This document shows positions 16,306 to 24,279 of a stretch of 64,000 nt of DNA, in pieces (within the stretch, counting starts at the first letter, position 1; each line of letters begins with the position of its first letter). The notes under the pieces were generated by a model, which did not search any database, had not been told where the DNA came from, and saw only the letters and a list, made by a program, of their open reading frames with translations. A program made the translations under genes and the position numbers. Source of the DNA: Bradyrhizobium sp. in8p8 (lineage in GTDB: Bacteria; Pseudomonadota; Alphaproteobacteria; Rhizobiales; Xanthobacteraceae); the NCBI RefSeq assembly GCF_000426845.1, contig NZ_AUGD01000002.1:884882-948881 (forward strand), in the 5' to 3' direction.

Positions 16306-17166
16306 CTAGATGTCATGGTCGAGATGCCGGCAGATCTCGCCAAGCAGCTGCTTGACGCCCTCGTCTGCAGCGATGCCTTCCGGCGGAGCAATGGTGGTGA
16401 TGCCCCAGTTCGCGAGCACGGCCTCCTGGACCGGATTGCGCTGCGTGACGAATACGAAGGATTTCGGCCGGTCCTGGTTGTGCCGGGACCCGTCCCAGAT
16501 CTGCCAGATCCGGTGCAGCAGCAGGCGGATGTTGGGATCGGACATGCTGTATCCGATGAAGAGCAGCGTGCTGCCGAGGGCATCGGCGCGAAACCGGATG
16601 TCGAGCGGAGAATTGAAGGAGAGCCGATTGAGAAAATCGGTCTCGGTCAGAACGAGCGAGGCGTCATCGTCGAAGTCGCCGTGGAATTTGATGATGTGGG
16701 TGACGCCAGGGTCGGCGCTCGCGATCTCCTTGGCGTTGCTGATTTTCGCGTACGGCTTCCTGAGGACGTCGAAGGCGGTTTCGAGATTGCGATCGTAGTT
16801 GGTCGTGTAGATCACCGGAAAGTCGAGCTGGACGATCATCCGGTGAAGCTCCGAGGCCGCAATTCTCTCGGGATCGACGCGCCAGTTTCGGTCCAGCCAG
16901 CTGCGGAGCGGCCCGATCGCGCCACGCTTCAGCCGGTAATACTCCGCGAGCATCTGATAGCCGCCGTGCATCCCGTCGATGACATTGCGTTCGAGGCCAA
17001 GATCGTCGAGCAGATGGTCGATCAGGGATTGCCAGGACGGCAAGCCGACTGCCATCGAGACACCGGCGCCGACGAACAGGATTGCGCGGCGTCGCTTGAT
17101 GGCCGCCGCCAGGACTTCATGAGGCGCTTCCTGCTCGGATGCGAGCCCTGTGGTTCGTTGCTCCAT
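16306..17166 (-). CDS. SIR2-like domain protein
   Basis: A 286-residue protein made almost wholly of a SIR2-like NAD-binding fold. Visible are the nucleotide loop ILFVGAGVSMAVGLPSW (GAG at 33-35), the TTNYD motif (121-125), the catalytic-type His in IKFHGDF (about 162) and LLFIGYSMSDPNI. This is the SIR2_2-type branch found alone or as the effector of several NAD-depleting defence systems, not the histone-deacetylase branch. No partner effector or sensor domain is fused. It lies 50 bases downstream of a NUDIX hydrolase on the same strand, so the two are probably one operon. A role in NAD(+) or ADP-ribose metabolism, housekeeping or defensive, is inferred only. Confidence 0.85.
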   Translation of the reverse strand: MEQRTTGLASEQEAPHEVLAAAIKRRRAILFVGAGVSMAVGLPSWQSLIDHLLDDLGLERNVIDGMHGGYQMLAEYYRLKRGAIGPLRSWLDRNWRVDPERIAASELHRMIVQLDFPVIYTTNYDRNLETAFDVLRKPYAKISNAKEIASADPGVTHIIKFHGDFDDDASLVLTETDFLNRLSFNSPLDIRFRADALGSTLLFIGYSMSDPNIRLLLHRIWQIWDGSRHNQDRPKSFVFVTQRNPVQEAVLANWGITTIAPPEGIAADEGVKQLLGEICRHLDHDI

Positions 17167-17216
17167 CCTGTTTGAATGGTTGGCCGGGAGGCACGTTCCT
17201 AAAGCAGCATCGTCGT

Positions 17217-17654
17217 TCAGCCGTCCAGCGGCGAGGATGCACCCTCCTCCGTCTGTGCTGCGAACCGTGCGATCAGGCGCCGAAGCTCGGCCTTGTGCAC
17301 CATGCGTGCCGCCCTCTTTGGCGAGACCCAGATCGCCTCCCGCTCTCCTTTCTCGGGCCACCAGCGCTCGCGGCCGTGCACCTGCATCGGAAAGACCGCG
17401 ACGTTCAAGGTCCGCTTGCGATCGCCCTTTCCCTTGCGATGCTTGAAGCTGCCGACTGCCCGGGTTGCGATGACGCCGATCAGGCCGGCCTCCTCGTAGG
17501 CCTCCAGTGCAGCGGTGAGGTGCGGCTCCTTGTTGCGCATCGGCGATCCCTTCGGGACGCTCCACCTGCGCTTGCGTCTGGTCGTGATCAGCAGCACCCG
17601 CAGTTCGGACTTGTCCAAACGAAACGGCAACGCGGCAAACTGTTTCTTTCCCAT
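17217..17654 (-). CDS. NUDIX hydrolase
   Basis: A 145-residue hydrolase of nucleoside-diphosphate-linked compounds. The NUDIX box is seen as VPKGSPMRNKEPHLTAAL followed by EAYEEAGLIG, with the catalytic EExG kept; the REU part reads EAY, as in the diphosphoinositol-polyphosphate/Ap(n)A branch. The ATG at 17654 has GGAGG 6 bases upstream. It precedes the SIR2-like gene, which suggests a shared connection to NAD, ADP-ribose or related pyrophosphates. The actual substrate is unknown. Confidence 0.88.
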   Translation of the reverse strand: MGKKQFAALPFRLDKSELRVLLITTRRKRRWSVPKGSPMRNKEPHLTAALEAYEEAGLIGVIATRAVGSFKHRKGKGDRKRTLNVAVFPMQVHGRERWWPEKGEREAIWVSPKRAARMVHKAELRRLIARFAAQTEEGASSPLDG

Positions 17655-17733
17655 CAAACGCCTCCGACTCGCGTTACCAAGCGAGCGCTGCAGCCATGGT
17701 TCCTGTCTGGAAGCTTACGCCTCGGCCCCCCGA

Positions 17734-18519
17734 TCAGAACTTCCGCTCCACCATCTTGAGCCGCAGCGCCGAAATGGCTTCGCCGGGATTGAGGCCCTTT
17801 GGACAGGCTTTCGCGCAATTGAGAATGGTGTGGCAACGGTAAATTCTGAAGGGATCCTCGAGCATGTCGAGGCGATCGCCCGTCGCTTCGTCCCGGCTGT
17901 CGTTGATCCAGCGTGCCGCTTGAATCAGCGCGGCCGGCCCCAGGAAGCGCTCGGAATTCCACCAATAGCTCGGGCATGACGTCGAGCAGCACGCGCAGAG
18001 GATACATTCATACAATCCGTCGAGCTTCGCCCGATCCTCATGGCTCTGCCGCCATTCCTTCTGCGGCGTGGGGGATGCCGTCTGGAGCCATGGCTCGATG
18101 AGCGCGAGCTGCGCATAGAAGTTGGTCAGGTCCGGCACCAGGTCCTTCACCACAGGCTGATGCGGCAGGGGCAGCACGCGGAGCGGCTCGCCCTCCTGAA
18201 TGTCCTCATTCATGGACTTGGTGCAGGCGAGCGTGTTCTGACCGGCGATGTTCATCGAGCAGGAGCCGCAGACGCCCTCGCGGCAGGATCGCCTGAATGT
18301 CAGGGTCGAGTCGATGTTGTTCTTGATCCAGATCAGGCCGTCCAGCACCATCGGCCCGCAATCTGTCTGATCCACGAAGTAGGTGTCGAGCCGCGGATTG
18401 CGGCCATCATCGGGATTCCAGCGGTAGACGTGAAATTCGCGCAAGCTCGTGCCGCCCGGCTTTGGCCAGAGCCTTCCCTGCTCGATGCGCGAGCTCTTCG
18501 GAAGCCTGAACTCCACCAT
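17734..18519 (-). CDS. sdhB: Succinate dehydrogenase iron-sulfur subunit, isolated copy
   Basis: A 261-residue SdhB/FrdB-type protein carrying all three cluster motifs: [2Fe-2S] in [16 protein letters not shown]...LAC, [4Fe-4S] in [12 protein letters not shown] and the [3Fe-4S]/[4Fe-4S] cysteines in [15 protein letters not shown] strong ribosome site (GGAGGAG) precedes the ATG. No sdhA, sdhC or sdhD lies nearby, so this appears to be an extra copy outside the normal operon. The upstream genes are a DUF2243 membrane protein and a 54-residue membrane peptide on the same strand, which could provide a membrane anchor, though this is only a guess. Confidence 0.92.
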   Translation of the reverse strand: MVEFRLPKSSRIEQGRLWPKPGGTSLREFHVYRWNPDDGRNPRLDTYFVDQTDCGPMVLDGLIWIKNNIDSTLTFRRSCREGVCGSCSMNIAGQNTLACTKSMNEDIQEGEPLRVLPLPHQPVVKDLVPDLTNFYAQLALIEPWLQTASPTPQKEWRQSHEDRAKLDGLYECILCACCSTSCPSYWWNSERFLGPAALIQAARWINDSRDEATGDRLDMLEDPFRIYRCHTILNCAKACPKGLNPGEAISALRLKMVERKF

Positions 18520-18533
18520 TCTCTCCTCCTCCG

Positions 18534-18698
18534 TCAGGCCGGCGCAAAGCAGCGCAATTGCAGGAGGTCATCGACGGACAGCCCGAACAAGAAGACGCGA
18601 AGCGCCGGCGCTGTGGCGAGGACCAGCAGCAACAGAAAGATCGTGTAAACGAGGACCGGCGGCGTGCTTCTAACGAGCCTGTAGGCTGCCTCCCGCAT
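18534..18698 (-). CDS. Small single-span membrane protein
   Basis: A 54-residue protein with one strong hydrophobic segment ([20 protein letters not shown], about 14-33) and a C-terminus ending [13 protein letters not shown] purine-rich ribosome site (GGGAGGGAGC) precedes the ATG at 18698. It overlaps the end of the DUF2243 gene by 29 bases and ends 14 bases before sdhB, so all three are probably one operon. No family recognised. Confidence 0.55.
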   Translation of the reverse strand: MREAAYRLVRSTPPVLVYTIFLLLLVLATAPALRVFLFGLSVDDLLQLRCFAPA

Positions 18699-19179
18699 CC
18701 GCTCCCTCCCGCTTGCCCGCTCGCGCCATCGCAGCGCCCATGATGACCATCGCAGCCCCCCACAGCAGGAAGCCGATATCCCAGAAGATGCGTTGCTCGT
18801 CCGGCACCGTCTCATTCACCCGATGCAGCTTGAGGATCTGGTGATCGATGACGCCCTCGACCAGATTGAAGATGCCCCACCCGAGCAGGATCGCGCCGAG
18901 ACACTGCCAACTGGACCAGCGCAGCTCGCTCCCGCGCGCCCGCTGCCACATCAGGTAGAGACCTGCGAGCAGCAACACGTAGGTGGCGCTGTGAAAGATG
19001 CCGTCCCATGTCGTGTTGAGTGTGATGTTCTCGATCGAATTGAGCGGATACCAGCCGCTCACCATATGATGCCATTGCAGCAACTGATGAAAGACGATGC
19101 CGTCGAAGAACCCACCGAGGCCAAGCCCGAGGAGGACGCCCGCGGAAGTCGGGAAGCTGTCTGATCTCTTGTCATGCAT
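18670..19179 (-). CDS. DUF2243 family membrane protein
   Basis: A 169-residue integral membrane protein with four predicted segments: GVLLGLGLGGFFDGIVFHQLL, the stretch around SATYVLLLAGLYLMW, CLGAILLGWGIFNLVEGVI and IGFLLWGAAMVIMGAAM. Conserved His residues sit at the membrane edges (FHQLLQWHH, DHQILKLH), the hallmark of DUF2243, and suggest metal or haem binding. The ATG at 19179 begins MHDKRSD just before the first segment; a longer frame upstream is not supported. Function is unknown. It heads the operon with the small membrane protein and sdhB. Confidence 0.85.
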   Translation of the reverse strand: MHDKRSDSFPTSAGVLLGLGLGGFFDGIVFHQLLQWHHMVSGWYPLNSIENITLNTTWDGIFHSATYVLLLAGLYLMWQRARGSELRWSSWQCLGAILLGWGIFNLVEGVIDHQILKLHRVNETVPDEQRIFWDIGFLLWGAAMVIMGAAMARAGKREGADAGGSLQAR

Positions 19180-19373
19180 TGAATGGCTCGCGCGGGCGGA
19201 GGCACCGTGAAGCGAGTACAAGACGTGCCACACGCAGACGTTCCTATGGATCAGAGTCCGCCAGGCACCGCATGCGGAGAGCACCCACGCGCTTCGTCGG
19301 CCGTAACATACGTTAACTGGAGCGAGGGCTCAGCAGCGCTCGGAACGTGGCATCGCGATCTTCTCGGTCGACA

Positions 19374-19398
19374 GGAACGTTCGACCGCTGCGAGCGTC
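19374..19398 (+). promoter_or_regulatory. Candidate EcfG-type promoter
   Basis: GGAAC, 16 bases, CGTC: one mismatch (last base) from the general-stress consensus, 39 bases before the start of the small gene at 19438 and correctly oriented. Confidence 0.5.
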
Positions 19399-19437
19399 TG
19401 TTGTCGACACCGTGGAGGTGCAGGAGAAGATCACACC

Positions 19438-19653
19438 ATGGCCTATGCGCTATTCAAGGACGCAGAAAGGCTAAGCCGGACATTTCCGACGAAAGAGGAA
19501 ACGTTGGAGAAGGCCGACCGCGCCGGGCTGGTCGAACACAGCGACGGCCAGCCCGTGCTCGAGGACGATCTGAAGATCAAGCCCTGCTCTCCCGACCCTG
19601 GGCCGCGCGACGACGCGGATCTCGACTGGACGCCGGACGAGCCGGCGTCCTGA
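19438..19653 (+). CDS. Small acidic hypothetical protein
   Basis: A 71-residue soluble, acidic protein. The N-terminal part (MAYALFKDAERLSRTFPTKE) looks helical, followed by KADRAGLVEHSDGQPVLEDD and a Pro/Asp-rich tail ending PDEPAS. A GGAG-rich leader precedes the ATG and an EcfG-like promoter lies upstream. No function is recognised; similar short proteins are frequent in Bradyrhizobium-type genomes. It is convergent with the next gene, separated by 7 bases. Confidence 0.65.
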   Translation: MAYALFKDAERLSRTFPTKEETLEKADRAGLVEHSDGQPVLEDDLKIKPCSPDPGPRDDADLDWTPDEPAS

Positions 19654-19660
19654 TCGTGCG

Positions 19661-20056
19661 TCAGCATCCCTTGCAGATGCTCCTGATCTTCCGACCGACA
19701 TCGGAGTCCCGCGACGTCTCCGAGCGGATCTGGTCGTCCCCGTCCAGCGAGGGACCCGGTGTTACCGTTCCGTCGATACGCCCGATATTGACGCCGCCGG
19801 CCGGGTTGCCGGGTCGCCCCACCGTGATCGATCCCCGCGGAGCAGCGCTACCGCCGGACTGGGCGGTACCGGCCGCGTTGGTTCCGGGAGCTGACGCGGT
19901 GCCGCCACTGCTTCCAGCCGCAGCACCGGCGGCGCCTCCGCCCGCACTGCCGCCTCCGCCCCCCTGTCCCGATGCCGGTCCGATGGCAGCTGCCGCAAGC
20001 ACAGAGACCAACACGAGACCCGTCATTCTCTCATGGCATCTGTTTCGGTCGAGCAT
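19661..20056 (-). CDS. Gly/Ala-rich exported protein
   Basis: A 131-residue protein with a signal peptide (MTGLVLVSVLAAAAIGPASG region) followed by a low-complexity Gly/Ala/Ser tract and a more ordered end (SITVGRPGNPAGGVNIGRID, then RKIRSICKGC). Two C-terminal cysteines are present. The start at 20056 overlaps the stop of the preceding small gene (TGATG type), which indicates coupled translation; an ATG at 20026 directly before the signal peptide is an alternative. Function is unknown. Confidence 0.6.
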   Translation of the reverse strand: MLDRNRCHERMTGLVLVSVLAAAAIGPASGQGGGGGSAGGGAAGAAAGSSGGTASAPGTNAAGTAQSGGSAAPRGSITVGRPGNPAGGVNIGRIDGTVTPGPSLDGDDQIRSETSRDSDVGRKIRSICKGC

Positions 20057-20229
20057 CATCGATCCTGCTGATAGCCCTGATTGGTCGTGTTCTGCTTGAT
20101 GTTGCCGTGGCGTCCCTGCGTATCGAAATTCTCGCGGCCCGGAACGCGTTCTTCCACCTCGGTGGCCGGGTCTGCACCGGGTCCCTTGTTGCTTCGCTGT
20201 TCTTCGGGAACTGGAGGCATCTTTGACAT
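20056..20229 (-). CDS. Small hydrophilic hypothetical protein
   Basis: A 57-residue, highly polar and probably disordered protein starting MSKMPPVPEEQRSNKGPGAD and ending QGRHGNIKQNTTNQGYQQDR. I chose the ATG at 20229 because GGAG lies 6 bases upstream; an ATG at 20241 is an alternative. Similar short proteins recur in Bradyrhizobium-type genomes with no assigned role. A possible GGAAC-N17-CATT site (minus strand, 20265-20290) lies just upstream, which would put it in the stress regulon, but this match is weak. Confidence 0.6.
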   Translation of the reverse strand: MSKMPPVPEEQRSNKGPGADPATEVEERVPGRENFDTQGRHGNIKQNTTNQGYQQDR

Positions 20230-20330
20230 GTCTTGCTCCATGGCTTCGCACCTTGACGTAGAATAATGAACTGACGCCCGGGGGTGTTCCTGCGCCGATC
20301 GCCGCAGCACGCACGGACGGCCGAGGCCAT

Positions 20331-20355
20331 GGAACAACCTGTTCTGGCTCGGGTT
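20331..20355 (+). promoter_or_regulatory. Candidate EcfG-type promoter
   Basis: GGAAC, 16 bases, GGTT: one mismatch from consensus, ending 38 bases before the small gene at 20394. A weaker site in the opposite direction (20265-20290) faces the gene at 20229, so this short region may be a divergent stress promoter. Confidence 0.4.
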
Positions 20356-20393
20356 GGTCAGCAAGCCGCACCGCCATAGCCAGAGAAAAATAC

Positions 20394-20576
20394 ATGCCAA
20401 AAGCGACTGAAAACGATCCGCGAGAGACACCACTCGACGATCCACGTCGGCAGACGGACATGCCCACTCACCGGCAGACGCGGGAACCCTGGCAAGGTAA
20501 TCCCGAAAAAGACCAGATCGATCCGGAACGGCCGCCGGTGGACCTGGAGCGTTGGCAGAAATCGAACACGCACTAG
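20394..20576 (+). CDS. Small hydrophilic hypothetical protein
   Basis: A 60-residue Pro/Asp/Glu/Arg-rich protein (starts MPKATENDPRETPLDDPRRQ, ends DLERWQKSNTH) with no hydrophobic segment, probably disordered. An AGAGAAA stretch precedes the ATG. Short proteins of this wording are recurrent in Bradyrhizobium-type genomes; function is unknown. Divergent from another small polar protein gene, with candidate stress promoters between. Confidence 0.6.
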   Translation: MPKATENDPRETPLDDPRRQTDMPTHRQTREPWQGNPEKDQIDPERPPVDLERWQKSNTH

Positions 20577-20610
20577 GGAGCAGCCGCAACTGGCGGCGCC
20601 TGCCTCGGCG

Positions 20611-21081
20611 TCAGGTCCTGTCGAGATCGTGGATGACCGGCCGTAGCGGGCCGCTCCGCTCGATGTCGAGCGTCGCCAGCGTGATCGGCAGCGCGAAGCG
20701 TCGTTTCCCTGCACTTCCCGGATTCAGGTAGAGCACGTCTTCGGCAGTCTCGATCCGCACGCGGTGGGAGTGGCCCGATACTACGACGTCGATCCCGAGT
20801 TCAGCAGGATCGATCGAGAGTTGCTTGAGATCGTGCAGGACGTAGAAGCGGCGGCCGCCCAGGCCCAGCGTCAGCGTCTCGGGAAAAGCTTCAGCCCACG
20901 CGTCCCGATCGACATTTCCTCTGATCGCGGTGACCGGCGCTATCCGGCAAAGCCCGTCCATGACAGCCTGGCTGCCGATATCGCCTGCATGAATGATGTG
21001 CGAGACACCGGCGAGGCAGTGCACCGCCTCCGGCCTCAGCAGTCCATGCGTGTCGGCAATCACGCCGATCCTGAGCGTCAT
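20611..21081 (-). CDS. Metallophosphoesterase, YfcE/MJ0936 type
   Basis: A 156-residue phosphodiesterase with the full set of metal-binding motifs: IADTHG (Asp, His), HAGDIGS, RGNVD, and SGHSHR near the C-terminus, plus the terminal LNPGSAGKRR typical of the YfcE family. It hydrolyses small phosphodiesters in vitro in related enzymes; the natural substrate is unsettled. It is convergent with the small gene at 20394 and 14 bases downstream of a DUF6894 gene on the same strand. Confidence 0.88.
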   Translation of the reverse strand: MTLRIGVIADTHGLLRPEAVHCLAGVSHIIHAGDIGSQAVMDGLCRIAPVTAIRGNVDRDAWAEAFPETLTLGLGGRRFYVLHDLKQLSIDPAELGIDVVVSGHSHRVRIETAEDVLYLNPGSAGKRRFALPITLATLDIERSGPLRPVIHDLDRT

Positions 21082-21094
21082 GTCAGATCACACT

Positions 21095-21313
21095 TCAATG
21101 CAAGACGTCCAATGGCATCCGACCGATTTCCTCACCATCCTCGTTCGTGACGAGGATATAGAAGTGACGCCCCTTGAGCTCGGGCCTCTCCCCGAGCAGG
21201 CGCTTTGCAATCTCCTCGGCGACATCCAGGGCGTCGATGTCATCCGGCAACTCGGCACCTCCTTCGTCTACAACGGTTTTTGAATCCACCAGATCAAAAT
21301 GATAGCGCGGCAC
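21095..21313 (-). CDS. DUF6894 family small protein
   Basis: A 72-residue protein beginning with GTG and reading VPRYHFDLVDSKTVVDEGGA, then ELPD, an alpha-helical DVAEEIAKRLLGE, and GRHFYILVTNEDGEEIGRMP. The PRYxFxL...D..G.ELPD...A pattern is that of DUF6894. GAGG lies 7 bases before the GTG. Function is unknown; members are often found singly in rhizobial genomes. Confidence 0.7.
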   Translation of the reverse strand: MPRYHFDLVDSKTVVDEGGAELPDDIDALDVAEEIAKRLLGERPELKGRHFYILVTNEDGEEIGRMPLDVLH

Positions 21314-21504
21314 GTCCGGTCCTCGGGCTTCCGCAGGGAACGCGCGGTCGCGAAGCTTCGTTCCGGGGCGAGCGCCGTCGGCGATCTTGTCCTTCAGGTC
21401 CCCAAGACGTGGCGGTCGACGGCGGCCCCTGACTCGGAGGAATGCTGGGCGATTGCGTCCGGGACACGCATTGCCAATCGACTGAAGTAGCCGAACTGGT
21501 CGCC

Positions 21505-23274
21505 TCACGCGCGGCGGCGCCGCAGCCTCGCGCGAGATGCGGACGCGCGCCCGGCCGTCGATGCCGCGAGGGCCAGACAAGCCGCGACGCCGAGCACGAC
21601 GAGCCCCGCGCTGACCACGCCGGCGGGCAGCATTTTCTTTCCCGCCAGCCAACCGCCGTCCAGCGACGTGCCCTGCGGGCCGGCTTCGATCAAGGTGCCC
21701 TCGCTCACCGGCGCGGGACGCGCACGCGACAGCAGCCAGCGGAAGACAGCCCCCAGGACGTTCTCGGTGATCCCGGGTGCGACCGCATAGGCCAGCTGGC
21801 CGGCGCGCGCCGGCCACCCCACCGCCACCTCGTCACGAGGCGCGCGGACAAGGCGCACGAAGGTCTCGGCCACGTCCTCGGATTGATAGAGCAACGGACC
21901 GGGATCGAGCCTTCGTCCGGACGTATTGGCGCCGTGCACAAAGCCTGGCGTATCGACGATGGCTGGGAAGACGCCGCAGACATGAATATCGGGATGGGTG
22001 CGGAGTTCCTGACGCAAGCTCGCGGTGAAGCCGCGCAAGCCGAACTTGCTGGCGGTATAGGCTGCCGCAAAGGGCGTCGGCGCCCAGCCGCCCAGCGAGA
22101 TGTTGTTGATCAGCACGCCGCGATTCTGGCGGAGGAAGATGGGAAGCACCGCGTAGGCGCCATGCATGGTGCCGAGCAGATTGACCTCGATCGTGCGGCG
22201 ATGAAGCGCAATATCCGCATCCTGATAGGCGCCGAACACGCCCGTTCCGGCATTGTTGATCCAGACGTCGATGCCGCCGAACGCGTCTTGGGCCGTTCTG
22301 GCCAGACGCTCCACCGCCTGCGCATCGGTAACGTCGGTCGGCACGGCCAATGCCCGGGCTCCGAGCGCTTCACATTCGCCGGCAAGGCGCATCAGGACTT
22401 CGCCGCGCCGAGCCGCGAGCACCACGCTTGCACCGTTGCGGGCAAACGCCAGCGCAGCGGCACGGCCGATTCCGCTGGAGGCGCCGGTGATGACGACGCG
22501 TGTGCCAATCATCTGCCCCTGCTCGGATCCCAAGACGCCCTCGGGAAGCAACCAGCGCAAGGATCGTCGCAGGCGCGCCGTTCCTTGTGTCTCGAACCAG
22601 TCGCCATGTGCAAAAATCACCCGTTCCGGAGCCAGCCTCACGAGCCGCTCGGCTGCAGCCCGCGCCGCGCCACCACCAAGGCGCAGCAGAAGCCGCAGAT
22701 AGACCGGGGCCCTGCCGTCCGGCTTGGCAATGCCGAGCAGGTTCGCCGCGGCTTCATTTGACGCGCTGAGCCGATGGGCATCGAGGTTCTGCACGAGATC
22801 CGTCAGGACCAGCGTCCGGCTTCGTCGGTCGAACAGCTCGACCTCCGAAAACATCGGGGCATTCACCGACACGGTTTCGAGCTCGGCGGTCCATTCCTCC
22901 GGCGTCGTGTCTCCCAGCTCCCGATCGATGCGGAGGCCGGCAGCCCGAACCTGCTTGCGCGCCCCAAGGCCGCGCGCTGCGAAAGTCGCGGCCTGCGGCA
23001 GCTCCCTTTGCCATCCGGGGACAAACATCCAGTGCGCGATGTTCGGCGCCAGCAGGTACTTGATCGTGCCCAGCCGCTCCAGCTCCTGGCGCAGAGCTGG
23101 CGAATGCCTCACGGGCGAATGCAGCACGAGATCGCCGTTCGACAGACGGATGACGGTCATGCGCACGGGCAGTTGCAGACCGGCGGCGCTGATCGGCTTG
23201 TCGTCGACGATCCAGATATCGTCTGTCACCCGCGACAGGCTGGGCATCGACGAGGTGGTATCGGAATCTTGCAT
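21505..23274 (-). CDS. DUF4336-short-chain dehydrogenase fusion protein
   Basis: A 589-residue fusion. Residues about 15-235 form a DUF4336 domain (metallo-hydrolase-like fold: DIWIVDDKPI, SPVRHSPALRQELERLG, LLAPNIAHW). Residues about 255-500 are a classical SDR with GASSGIG, NNAGTG, the Ser in NISLGG and the YTASK catalytic pair. The C-terminus (GVVSAGLVVLGVAACLALAAS) is a likely membrane anchor. SDR and DUF4336 are normally separate proteins. The substrate is unknown. The gene has its own start near 23274, 74 bases after a glycosyltransferase gene. Confidence 0.85.
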   Translation of the reverse strand: MQDSDTTSSMPSLSRVTDDIWIVDDKPISAAGLQLPVRMTVIRLSNGDLVLHSPVRHSPALRQELERLGTIKYLLAPNIAHWMFVPGWQRELPQAATFAARGLGARKQVRAAGLRIDRELGDTTPEEWTAELETVSVNAPMFSEVELFDRRSRTLVLTDLVQNLDAHRLSASNEAAANLLGIAKPDGRAPVYLRLLLRLGGGAARAAAERLVRLAPERVIFAHGDWFETQGTARLRRSLRWLLPEGVLGSEQGQMIGTRVVITGASSGIGRAAALAFARNGASVVLAARRGEVLMRLAGECEALGARALAVPTDVTDAQAVERLARTAQDAFGGIDVWINNAGTGVFGAYQDADIALHRRTIEVNLLGTMHGAYAVLPIFLRQNRGVLINNISLGGWAPTPFAAAYTASKFGLRGFTASLRQELRTHPDIHVCGVFPAIVDTPGFVHGANTSGRRLDPGPLLYQSEDVAETFVRLVRAPRDEVAVGWPARAGQLAYAVAPGITENVLGAVFRWLLSRARPAPVSEGTLIEAGPQGTSLDGGWLAGKKMLPAGVVSAGLVVLGVAACLALAASTAGRASASRARLRRRRA

Positions 23275-23347
23275 GAGCGTCTTCCATTGCGAGGACCTTG
23301 CTCAAACCGCGGGCGCAACGCTCGTTCCCTCACCAACATCCTCAACT

Positions 23348-24268
23348 TCACCTCGCTACACGCGCTTGACCCACTTCAAGCCGCGAGCGCAACGCGCAAC
23401 GCACTTCGGAAGTGACAGTGCCCCAATCGCCCGGCTTCTTCTGATGAAACAACCGCAGGCTCGGGTACCAGAACGAGTGCGCGCCGGATTGAGGCCAGCG
23501 CCAGTCGCATTCGGCGTGCAGCAAGACCCAGGTCTCGCAGCCGAGTGCGCCGGCTAGATGGGCAACCATGGTGTCGACACAAACAAGAAGGTCGAGCTGC
23601 CGCAAGCGATGGCCGAGGGTCGCGATGTCCGGCGTTCTGATCTCGAGCGCTCCGATCGCGGCGAGCTCTTCGGGGCTCGCGCCACGCTGGACGGAATACA
23701 GCGTCACCCCGGGTACGGCGAGACCACTCAACAGTGCGGCCGGGACTTCACGCCGCTTGTCCCACTCTCCGACTTTCCAGACGAGACCAACGGCAAGATT
23801 CTGCTCTTCCCGGAGAGGTGGAACGACAGTTGGAGGCAGCGCCAAATAGGAAGCGCCCACCTCGACCTGATCCCGTCGCGCTCTGATGGCATGCGGCACC
23901 TCCATGATCTCGATGTCGACCTCGAAATCGACTTCAGGCACCCCATCATGGAGGGGAAACGCGCGGTCGATGCCCGGCGCACTCTCGACCAGCGGAAGAA
24001 GTTCGGGCTGACACCACAGCGTGACGCTGCGAGCAATCTGGCGGAGCGGCCTGATGAATCGCAGAAACTGGATCGTGTCGCCGAGGCCGTGATAGCAACG
24101 CACCAGTACGTGCTTGTTCTTCAGGTCTTCGCCGCGCCAAATCCGCTGGAGATGACGCGGGCCGGTATGCTTGGGCGGGGGCGTAACTTCCAGCAAATCA
24201 CGATCGTTGATCGCCCAGGCACGCGCGAAGTCGCCCGCCCTGATCGCCTGAACCCAGTCGCTGGCCAT
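23348..24268 (-). CDS. Family 9-type glycosyltransferase-like protein
   Basis: A 306-residue protein resembling the glycosyltransferase part of TPR/GT9 (ADP-heptose-type) proteins: RCYHGLGDTIQFLRFIRPL at the N-terminal nucleotide loop, VDTMVAHLAGALGCETWVLL as the C-terminal donor site, and WRWPQSGAHSFWYPSLRLF. The N-terminal TPR region of related proteins is reduced to about 40 residues. Its start overlaps no strong ribosome site and lies 11 bases after the preceding small gene, so it may be translated by coupling. The acceptor is unknown; it may belong with the glycan cluster that starts 630 bases away on the other strand. Confidence 0.75.
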   Translation of the reverse strand: MASDWVQAIRAGDFARAWAINDRDLLEVTPPPKHTGPRHLQRIWRGEDLKNKHVLVRCYHGLGDTIQFLRFIRPLRQIARSVTLWCQPELLPLVESAPGIDRAFPLHDGVPEVDFEVDIEIMEVPHAIRARRDQVEVGASYLALPPTVVPPLREEQNLAVGLVWKVGEWDKRREVPAALLSGLAVPGVTLYSVQRGASPEELAAIGALEIRTPDIATLGHRLRQLDLLVCVDTMVAHLAGALGCETWVLLHAECDWRWPQSGAHSFWYPSLRLFHQKKPGDWGTVTSEVRCALRSRLEVGQARVAR

Positions 24269-24279
24269 CAAGCGCGTCG

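Noticed and set aside
17175..17199. EcfG-like promoter (GGAAC-N16-CATT) before the SIR2-like gene
   Set aside because: It would leave only nine bases to the ATG and has a mismatch in the key G of the -10; one-mismatch sites are expected by chance.
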